33,679 nt of DNA from Clostridiaceae bacterium (GTDB taxonomy: Bacteria > Bacillota > Clostridia > DSM-8532), in contig JAAYKJ010000239.1 of assembly GCA_012522505.1 (NCBI GenBank), positions 1 to 33,679 of the forward strand, given 5' to 3'. The position numbers were made by a program, and so were the translations under genes. The notes under the pieces are model-generated. The model was not told the origin of the DNA. It saw only the letters and a program-made list of their open reading frames with translations, and ran no database searches. Numbering within the stretch: the stretch's first letter is position 1; each line of letters starts with the position of its first letter. Below, in pieces: positions 15,197 through 21,684 of this stretch.

Positions 15197-16408
15197 TCAG
15201 TTCTCATACAAGCTCTGTAGAATCTGATCCTTAACTGTTTCACTCATAAGGTTTTCAAACTCCTCGATATATGTCAGGAGTATATCTTCAGCCAAATCTG
15301 CTTTTCCAGCATTTTTGTAAATAACACATATATCCAGAACAATCCAAAAAGCTGTCTCATCATCAGGCATTTTATCTAAGGCACTGGTATACAAAACAGC
15401 TGCTTCCATTTCATCGCCTTTTTGCTTAAGAAGAAAAGCCTTTTCAATGGTTTCATGAAGACTAAGTTCATTCAATTGTGAAATGTCTACTGCTGGCTCT
15501 GGACTCATGTCTACTCTCATTTTATCAATAATATCCGATGTGTCAACATTTTTTTCTATGTTTTTGTTATTTACAAGAGAATCTGCCAGTGAAACTGCTG
15601 CTTCATCCAATAAATCGTCTTTTTCTGTTATTTCTTGTTGCTGATCATCCTGTGGAACAGTATCACTGGATTTCTGTTCAAATGCATCCGGTCCTTCATC
15701 ATTTTCCGGGTATACATCATTCTCCAGTACCCGTTCCGGTTCCTGCATTTGTGAGGAAATCTTGCTTTGTTCTTCGTCCGAAAGAGCTTCGTCTTCGAGC
15801 AGAACTGTGGTGTTCCTTTCATCAGGCAGACTTTCCTCAATGGTTTCCAGCTCATCAGGTGTTTGCGATATATTGGGCTGATCAACCTCCGTTTGAATCA
15901 TATCTTCATCTTGCTTCTGGGGTTCTTCCTCTTCTGGCTTTATTTCCGGTGCAGTATTCTCCTGTAGCTGAGGTGTTGTTTCGCTGCATTGAGTGTCTTG
16001 GGCTTGTTCAAGAAGTTCGTCATTAGGTTCTGAATTTTCTGTATTAACAATCTGACGCTTTAATGCTTTAGCAGCATTTCTCGCAGCCTTTCGCTCCTCC
16101 CATTTTTCTGTGATATCATCGATTTTTTGTTTTGGAATAAGAAAGAAAAGCAGGATCAAAACAAAGAAAATCAGTAATATGTACAACAAAATCGTAACAA
16201 AAAGAGATACAACAAACTGTATAGCCATGTTTACAGTGAAAACAGATATCAATTTCGGAAAAAACAGACTGCCGGCACAAGCCAATACCGAGCTGATTAG
16301 AATACCCAAATGATAGCGGAAATCTCTCAGGTTTTTTTGGTGAAATATAATCAATAGGGCAACTGTAGATAAAATCACTACAGCAAACGAAACGTATGTA
16401 TAAAGCAT
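15197..16408 (-). CDS. Membrane protein with acidic linker and C-terminal TPR-like region
   Basis: I do not recognise a named family. The 403-residue protein has three membrane segments (about 4-22, 35-52 and 65-92, the last two very hydrophobic), a short basic cytosolic stretch 'KWEERKAARNAAKALKRQ', a 170-residue linker dominated by Glu, Gln, Asp and Ser (about 120-295) that is surely disordered, and a helical C-terminal domain (about 310-403) with 'AFLLKQKGDEMEAAVLYTSAL' spacing like a tetratricopeptide repeat. AGGGGTG lies seven bases before the ATG. It probably works as a membrane-anchored scaffold; partner unknown. Confidence 0.65.
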   Translation of the reverse strand: MLYTYVSFAVVILSTVALLIIFHQKNLRDFRYHLGILISSVLACAGSLFFPKLISVFTVNMAIQFVVSLFVTILLYILLIFFVLILLFFLIPKQKIDDITEKWEERKAARNAAKALKRQIVNTENSEPNDELLEQAQDTQCSETTPQLQENTAPEIKPEEEEPQKQDEDMIQTEVDQPNISQTPDELETIEESLPDERNTTVLLEDEALSDEEQSKISSQMQEPERVLENDVYPENDEGPDAFEQKSSDTVPQDDQQQEITEKDDLLDEAAVSLADSLVNNKNIEKNVDTSDIIDKMRVDMSPEPAVDISQLNELSLHETIEKAFLLKQKGDEMEAAVLYTSALDKMPDDETAFWIVLDICVIYKNAGKADLAEDILLTYIEEFENLMSETVKDQILQSLYEN

Positions 16409-16489
16409 GCATCAACACCCCTGTTTTTTCTTTGGTAGAGCCTTCGGTCAACTTTTTTGATTAATCGGTCATCCGCTCTATTTTCACCA

Positions 16490-16506
16490 TCCCGAAGCTT
16501 TCGGGA
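16490..16506. repeat. Small inverted repeat after the 72-aa gene
   Basis: TCCCGAA and TTCGGGA form a 7-bp perfect stem with a 3-base loop, 10 bases beyond the stop of the 72-aa gene. No T-run follows on the minus strand, so it is only a possible 3'-end hairpin. Confidence 0.35.
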
Positions 16507-16516
16507 ACGGTTTGCT

Positions 16517-16735
16517 TTATGCAAAAATGCGAAAAATCTTTGGTCCTATATATTTATCGTGCATTTGTAATAATTTCTTTACATAATAATATAATTCAAG
16601 CCGGGTCGCGGGCGGATCATGCCCTTCTTTACAGGCGCTCATCCGACTGAGGATTACACCTGCTACAAAACAGAAATTACGGTTTTGGCCTGCAAAATCC
16701 AGCAACAATCCATGATCCGGTTTATCACCCGACAT
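16517..16735 (-). CDS. Unknown 72-residue protein downstream of the cwlD-type amidase
   Basis: I do not recognise the family. The small soluble protein has 'LLLDFAGQNRNFCFVAGVIL' near the N terminus and a 'TRLELYYYVKKLLQMHDKY' helix near the end, with two cysteines. I accept it as real because GAGGA lies six bases before its ATG, it sits only 38 bases downstream of the amidase gene on the same strand, and nothing convincing is coded opposite. It is probably co-transcribed with the amidase, so a sporulation role is possible. Could still be a chance frame. Confidence 0.55.
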   Translation of the reverse strand: MSGDKPDHGLLLDFAGQNRNFCFVAGVILSRMSACKEGHDPPATRLELYYYVKKLLQMHDKYIGPKIFRIFA

Positions 16736-16773
16736 GCTTTTTCCTCAGGTCAATCCACTCTCAGCCCAAGGAT

Positions 16774-17502
16774 TTAGGAGCCTTCTTTTTCACCAAGGAA
16801 GTAATTATCAATACCCGTTTTTATCGCTTTGGCTAATCTCAGCTGGTAGTCTTCGCTGCGCAATTTCTGTTCCTCCGGTTGGTTTGACAGGAAACCACAT
16901 TCAACAATGATTGTAGGCGTTTTCAAATTACGGAGAATAACGATCGGCGTACTTTTCTCAAGCGCTTCCCGCTTGTTGGATGGATCAACATCCTCACGCA
17001 GGGTTTGTTGTACACTTAATGCCAGGTTCTTACTCTTTTCTGAGTTGGGCGGGTAAAACACCTGTGCCCCATAATACTTACTCTGACCAAAATCATTTAA
17101 ATGAATACTTACGACCAGGTCCGCTCCACTATTATCCATGAGCTCTTTTCTTCTTGTCAGATCCTGTCTTCGTTTATCGGTGATATCGGTTGTCCCCTCC
17201 GTATACACAAGCTTATCTTCCTCTCTGGTCATGATTACCCGATAACCCGCAGTCTCAAGCTGCTGTGCCAATAATTTGGCAATTGATAGATTAAGATCTT
17301 TTTCATTCACACCAGAATAGTTGCTGACTTTACCGGGATCTTCTCCACCATGGCCTGCATCGACGATAATCGTTCCAAGTGTTGTTATGGAGGATGCAGG
17401 CGTCGCTGCTTCCTCGCCCAAGTTTAGGCTGTATACAGCAATAGACAGCAAGAAAATAAGTATGATAAGAGTGAGGTTGCCTTTTTTTACCAATACGATC
17501 AT
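16774..17502 (-). CDS. cwlD: CwlD-type N-acetylmuramoyl-L-alanine amidase
   Basis: This is an Amidase_3 zinc enzyme of 242 residues. CwlD removes stem peptides so that muramic-delta-lactam can form in the spore cortex, the mark later recognised by SleB. It has an N-terminal membrane anchor (about 8-27), 'IIVDAGHGGEDPG' (zinc histidine), 'NEKDLNLSIA' (zinc glutamate), 'VVSIHLNDF' (zinc histidine) and 'IIVECGFLSN' (catalytic glutamate). Length and anchor fit CwlD better than the longer multi-domain amidases. I start at the ATG at 17502, with AAAGGACGGGG upstream; the open frame reaches 17559 but that start has no binding site and would place 19 polar residues before the anchor. sleB at 12.1 kb supports the cortex pathway. 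Confidence 0.85.
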   Translation of the reverse strand: MIVLVKKGNLTLIILIFLLSIAVYSLNLGEEAATPASSITTLGTIIVDAGHGGEDPGKVSNYSGVNEKDLNLSIAKLLAQQLETAGYRVIMTREEDKLVYTEGTTDITDKRRQDLTRRKELMDNSGADLVVSIHLNDFGQSKYYGAQVFYPPNSEKSKNLALSVQQTLREDVDPSNKREALEKSTPIVILRNLKTPTIIVECGFLSNQPEEQKLRSEDYQLRLAKAIKTGIDNYFLGEKEGS

Positions 17503-17613
17503 AGTATACCCCGTCCTTTGTTTCTTTTGTAATAACATATTCAGTAAGGGGTTGGCCATATACTATCATCGCTGATCAAAATTTGATTTTAATGCGTGAG
17601 AGTATGAAAATGT

Positions 17614-18171
17614 TTATTTCTTTTCCGTATTTTTGTTTCGCTTCGTTAGATTTTTGAATATTTTCAGCCTTCGCATAATATAGAAATCGTGGTATCCTGC
17701 CATATAACCCAACCCTGCGATAACAGGAATGAGAAGAAGCACAAGATGGTAACTCCATACTTCTTTGGATATCAGGGAAGCCAACCAGTAAAATGGGCCT
17801 GTTAAAAACTGCAGAGCTCTCCGTTTTGCGATAAGGTACAGTTCATCAACCCTTACGATGTAATAAAGAAGCTGCAGTATAAAAACAGGCAGAGCGCCTA
17901 TCAGTCCATACAGGAAGCCTTTATATGGAGGGGGATTGATCTTGTATTGGGGACGTTTTTCCCTGAATGCCACATCACTCATACCAGAGTAGATCATGGA
18001 AAATAGAACGATGAACATGATGATAGAGAATATAAAAATACCCTTCTCAATGTTGTTTTTAGCGAGGGTAAATACAAGCGACGAAAATATTGCAAATATA
18101 ACCAAAGAAATAAAATAATCTCCTGTTATCTTCAGACCCCGTTTAATTTGCGAGCTCACTTTATTATCCAT
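17614..18171 (-). CDS. Small polytopic membrane protein coupled to the REC-GGDEF gene
   Basis: The family is not recognised. The 185-residue protein has about four or five hydrophobic segments (about 18-36, 43-63, 88-108 and 140-162) with a basic C-terminal tail 'RRLKIFKNLTKRNK'. AGGAGA lies seven bases before the ATG and the first 8 bases overlap the end of the regulator gene, so the two are translationally coupled and may act together, for example as a membrane output or sensor for the regulator. That link is inference. Confidence 0.7.
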   Translation of the reverse strand: MDNKVSSQIKRGLKITGDYFISLVIFAIFSSLVFTLAKNNIEKGIFIFSIIMFIVLFSMIYSGMSDVAFREKRPQYKINPPPYKGFLYGLIGALPVFILQLLYYIVRVDELYLIAKRRALQFLTGPFYWLASLISKEVWSYHLVLLLIPVIAGLGYMAGYHDFYIMRRLKIFKNLTKRNKNTEKK

Positions 18172-19102
18172 TGTTAATTCTCCTGTCTTTTAAGTAGTTG
18201 CTACCCGGCATACTTTTAACAAATTTTTTCACTTCAGCGGCAGCCTGAGCGATTTGCAAGGCGTTTTCATACTGCACGGACTCGTTAGTAATAATCGCCA
18301 GTGAAATGGACATGATTGGGAATTTCTTAATTTGACCCAGTCTGTCCTTTGTAACAATATATTTGTTTTTAATATCGGTTTCATTATATAAGAAGACGAT
18401 TTTCCTGTCAAAGTCTTCAATAATAATTCGGCAAATATCTTCGCCGCGCTCAGGTGCTGTTATGATTAAAAAATCATCCCCACCGATGTGTCCGATAAAG
18501 TCATCACGAGTTCCTGCTTGGTGTACCGCGTCACGGATGATATCCGCCGTAAGCCTGATGGCAGAATCCCCTTTTGCAAAGCCATACACATCGTTGAACG
18601 CTTTAAAATTATCAAGATCACAGTAGATGACTTCTATTGGGAACCGGTTTGCAAGGCGATGATTCAACTCGGACTGTATTTCAATGTTCCCAGACAGCCC
18701 GGTTAACGGATTCGCACAACGGTTTCTGTCGATCCTGATTAGGGTATTTCTGACACGACTTAACAGTTCACGGTTGTTAAAGGGTTTAATAATATAATCA
18801 TCTGCACCCATTTCCAGGCCTATCAACTTATCGTCTTCACTGACCTGTGCGGTCAACATGATGATCGGTGTAAGAATATTGCTATCATCTGCACGCAAAA
18901 TACGGCAAACATCAAACCCGCTCATCCCCGGCATAATGATATCCAGAAAGATCAAGTCGGGCTTAACGGTGACAACCATATCCAGCCCCTCTTCCCCGGA
19001 GTAAGCAGAATAAACCTCATACCCCTCTTTAACCAGGATATCTCTTATCATCCGCTGCGTAAGCTCTGTATCATCGATGACAAGTATTTTTTTGCTGAAC
19101 AT
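18164..19102 (-). CDS. Response regulator with GGDEF domain (REC-GGDDF)
   Basis: The 312-residue protein has a receiver domain (about 1-122) with the acidic pocket Asp10/Asp11, phospho-acceptor Asp54 ('IFLDIIMPGMSG'), Thr84 and Lys106, followed by a GGDEF domain (about 125-300) with 'YCDLDNFKAFNDVYGF' and the active-site loop GGDDF (207-211). The fourth position is Asp instead of the usual Glu; such loops occur in active and inactive cyclases, so diguanylate cyclase activity is likely but not certain. The RxxD inhibitory site is not intact (TRDD). It would make cyclic di-GMP in response to phosphorylation. The cognate kinase is not adjacent; the orphan kinase at 21.7-24.0 kb is one candidate. 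It has its own promoter and a long leader of about 185 bases. Confidence 0.88.
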   Translation of the reverse strand: MFSKKILVIDDTELTQRMIRDILVKEGYEVYSAYSGEEGLDMVVTVKPDLIFLDIIMPGMSGFDVCRILRADDSNILTPIIMLTAQVSEDDKLIGLEMGADDYIIKPFNNRELLSRVRNTLIRIDRNRCANPLTGLSGNIEIQSELNHRLANRFPIEVIYCDLDNFKAFNDVYGFAKGDSAIRLTADIIRDAVHQAGTRDDFIGHIGGDDFLIITAPERGEDICRIIIEDFDRKIVFLYNETDIKNKYIVTKDRLGQIKKFPIMSISLAIITNESVQYENALQIAQAAAEVKKFVKSMPGSNYLKDRRINNG

Positions 19103-19294
19103 TGCAATCCCTACTGTCTTTCACTACTCGTTTTTTGCGGAGGTTAACTACTGGTATAATAATTGCCTGCTCAAATGATGTACAAAAAATTATTGGAGCT
19201 ATTTTGCATAAGATTTATGTACCTATTGCAGCAAAAGATAGATTATACTCCATATAAAGATCTCCAAGCGAAACCGGAGCACTCTTACACTTCT
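19103..19294 (-). other. Long structured leader of the REC-GGDEF gene
   Basis: About 185 bases lie between the predicted transcription start (near 19288) and the ATG at 19102, with no open frame of note. TTTTGC and GCAAAA, backed by GGAG and CTCC, could form a long-range stem. It does not match the cyclic di-GMP riboswitch core I know. The rest of the gap up to 19394 holds only the promoter. Confidence 0.35.
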
Positions 19295-19323
19295 ATTATA
19301 AACCGTATCCTGCCACTTGTAAA
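19295..19323 (-). promoter_or_regulatory. Strong sigma-A promoter upstream of the REC-GGDEF gene
   Basis: TTTACA (19318-19323), a 17-base spacer and a perfect TATAAT (19295-19300) on the minus strand. It matches the consensus at 11 of 12 positions. Confidence 0.65.
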
Positions 19324-19394
19324 CGATCCTTACTGTTAACTCAAAAATTGCCACGGGGAATCCTGGACCCTTGAATTACCCCCCTGGCCTTTCT

Positions 19395-19916
19395 TTATCT
19401 ATAAGCTCTTTTGTTGTTCTTACTGAACCGATCGGCATAACTGCTTGCGACGAATGAATCAGGTTTAATTTTGGCATCAACACCCAGTCCTTCGAAATAT
19501 CCAACCATCTCCCGGATTAATTTTCTGGTTTCACCTTTTGTCCCAATATCGATATGTGCTTCAAGTCTACAATCAAATGTATTGTGTTGAACAGCATATT
19601 CACACAAGGTATCGATCAGTTGCGCATTCAGCATCGACATGATTTCATAGGTTATAATGGTTTCTTTTGATATTTTCTCATTTAAGCTATCATACCGTTT
19701 GTTTTCTATTTTCTTGAGGATACAGCACCAAGCTCCCTGTCCAATTCGATGGATATGGATCCCGGTAGCAAAGCAGGTCTGCTTTCCGTTAACCTGAGAA
19801 TCGGTACCTACCGCAAGCCTGTACTTCTGCTCTGGGCTGGCGGCTATAAATTTTTTAATGTTTTCCACAACCTCTGGAAACCCAAAATTCTTTTGTGTTG
19901 AGTTAAAAAATTTCAT
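19395..19916 (-). CDS. ykuK: YkuK-family RNase H-like protein (DUF458)
   Basis: The 173-residue protein has the DUF458/YkuK signatures: 'LAVGTDSQVNGKQTCFATGI' near the N terminus, 'LEAHIDIGTKGETRKLI' in the middle and 'KPDSFVASSYADRFS' at the end. The acidic residues of these motifs resemble an RNase H fold active site, but no substrate has been proved for YkuK. Length matches the family (about 170). It starts 34 bases after pncB on the same strand with only a weak binding site (AAGGTTGG), so it is probably the second gene of a pncB-ykuK operon. Confidence 0.85.
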   Translation of the reverse strand: MKFFNSTQKNFGFPEVVENIKKFIAASPEQKYRLAVGTDSQVNGKQTCFATGIHIHRIGQGAWCCILKKIENKRYDSLNEKISKETIITYEIMSMLNAQLIDTLCEYAVQHNTFDCRLEAHIDIGTKGETRKLIREMVGYFEGLGVDAKIKPDSFVASSYADRFSKNNKRAYR

Positions 19917-19950
19917 TCTTCGGCCAACCTTCTCTGTTAACCCCTATTCC

Positions 19951-21393
19951 CTATTTAATCGAGTAATCCTTAAGAAGCTTTTCTTTCATCTCCCAAAGGG
20001 GTACTGATAAATCGACATAATACCGGTGGGGGTTTTCGAACCGTTTTACTTCATCCCATAAAGCATCGGTCTTCTCTTTGCAATAATCCCTTATCTCCTT
20101 CAGTGCAGGACTTTTATATACGCATTCTCCCTTATTGAAGATTGGTACCAAAAGTTTTTCCGCACGGAAATTGCGAACCGTTTTTCTTTTCCAGGTAAAT
20201 TCCGGGTCAAACAGCTCGTAGGGCTTGTTCTCATCAATTGTTTCATCATGCATTGTCAGCACATCGGCAATCGCTTTCCCGGTTTCTTTGTCAAACAACC
20301 GCCAGACTTGTTTGAAACCAGGGTTAATGACTTTTTCTACATTTTCACTGATCTTGATCCTGGGAACGATTTCCTCATTCTCTTCTACGGCCACCAGCTT
20401 GTACACCCCTCCAAACACAGGCTCGGAACGGGATGTAATCAGACGTTCACCCACACCAAATGAATCCACCTGCGCTCCCTGGACAAGGATATCCCTGATG
20501 ATAAATTCATCCAGTGAATTGGAAGCAACAATCTGACAATCTTCAAATCCTGCTTCATCCAACATTTTCCTCGCCTTTTTGGATAAATATGTGATGTCCC
20601 CCGAATCGATCCGAATTCCTTTAGGCCTGAAGCCTCTGGGGACGATCTCTTCCCTGAAGATTTTGATCGCATTAGGAACACCAGATTTCAGCACACTATA
20701 TGTATCCACCAGCAGAGTACAATTGTCAGGATAAAGCCTCGCATAAGCTCTGAATGCCGCCAATTCATTCGGAAACAATTGTATCCAACTATGTGCCATG
20801 GTCCCAAGGGCAGGGATTCCAAACTCTCTTTCAGCAATCGTACATGCCGTACCAATGCATCCGCCGATATATGCTGCTCGGGCACCATATATCGCACCAT
20901 CATATCCCTGGGCCCTTCTGGATCCAAACTCCATTACACCACGCCCGCCCGCAGCCCGAACAATCCTGTTTGCCTTTGTCGCGATCAGGCTTTGGTGATT
21001 GATTGTTAAAAGAATCATCGTTTCCACAAATTGAGCCTCGATAATTGGGCCTCTGACGGTTACAACCGGCTCATTGGGAAAGATCGGCGTACCTTCAGGC
21101 ATGGCCCAGACATCACAGGTAAACCGAAATCCTTTCAGATATTGCAGAAACGTTTCGTCAAACATCTTTTTCTTGCGCAAATAATCCAAATCCTCGTCTG
21201 TAAACTTTAGATTTTTAAGCTACTGTATCATCTGATGCACTCCGGCCATAATTGCAAAGCCGCCATTATCAGGCACTTTCCTGAAAAACATATCAAAATA
21301 TGCAATTTTTTCCTTTAGCCCGCTTTGAAAATAACCGTTTGCCATTGTAATTTCATAAAAATCTGTTAACATTGTAAGGTTTAGTCGATCCAT
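19951..21393 (-). pseudogene. pncB: Nicotinate phosphoribosyltransferase, interrupted by one in-frame TAG
   Basis: PncB converts nicotinate and PRPP to nicotinate mononucleotide in NAD salvage. The longest open frame (412 codons from 21189) lacks the family N terminus. Reading back in frame, the start is ATG at 21393, preceded by AGAGGGAG: 'MDRLNLTMLTDFYEITMANGYF' (landmark shown in part) is the canonical beginning, followed by 'AYFDMFFRKVPDNGGFAIMAG'-type sequence. Codon 58 is TAG (21220-21222) in the context 'HQMIQ-stop-LKNLKF', where relatives carry an aromatic residue, usually tyrosine. The rest is intact: 'MEFGSRRAQG', 'GTMAHSWIQ', 'DTYSVLKSG' and 'GIRIDSGDI'. Full length is 480 codon positions, normal for the family. 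One base change explains the break. Confidence 0.9.
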
Positions 21394-21527
21394 TTGTTTT
21401 CACTCCCTCTGCCCAGCTGTATAGTAATATGCCACAATTGGGTGTAAAAATACACAGCTAAAGGCCAGTAACTCGTCTTCAAAGTATGTGCTTTGCTTTA
21501 ACGATCGTCTCTATGATCTTATTTACC
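21394..21527 (-). other. 5' leader of pncB with a small hairpin
   Basis: About 130 bases lie between the pncB promoter and its ATG. A 14-base inverted repeat GTGTA-AAAA-TACAC (21442-21455) is the only clear structure. It could be an operator or a simple hairpin; I could not match it to a known NAD-repressor site. Confidence 0.3.
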
Positions 21528-21556
21528 ATTATAACAACAGGAGGAACTGCTTGCAA
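21528..21556 (-). promoter_or_regulatory. Sigma-A promoter of pncB-ykuK
   Basis: TTGCAA (21551-21556), a 17-base spacer and a perfect TATAAT (21528-21533) on the minus strand. Its position upstream of 21393 supports the longer pncB gene model. Confidence 0.65.
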
Positions 21557-21586
21557 ATAATTCAAAAAATCCATACGTGTTAGCAA

Positions 21587-21651
21587 GACATACTGTTACT
21601 GTTCACACCCTATATACTTGAGATATGGAGTGTGAACAGTAACGACATACT
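21587..21651. repeat. 49-bp palindrome flanked by 8-bp direct repeats (miniature element?)
   Basis: GTTACTGTTCACAC (21595-21608) and GTGTGAACAGTAAC (21630-21643) are perfect 14-bp inverted repeats around a 21-base centre that itself pairs further (CC-T-ATAT against ATATGG). The octamer GACATACT abuts both ends exactly (21587-21594 and 21644-21651). An inverted-repeat element bracketed by perfect direct repeats is what a small non-autonomous insertion with an 8-bp target duplication looks like. No T-run follows, so it is not a simple terminator. It lies 34 bases downstream of the histidine kinase stop. Confidence 0.55.
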
Positions 21652-21684
21652 CTTAAGACACTGGTTATAAAGGCATGTTAGAAC

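Noticed and set aside
15538-16026. 162-codon plus-strand frame opposite the acidic linker of the membrane protein
   Set aside because: The antisense of a Glu/Gln-rich linker naturally gives a long open Leu/Phe/His-rich frame; no ribosome binding site.
19140-19175. TGGTATAAT extended -10 on the plus strand at about 19154
   Set aside because: No plus-strand gene or RNA follows and the -35 is poor; probably chance in AT-rich sequence.
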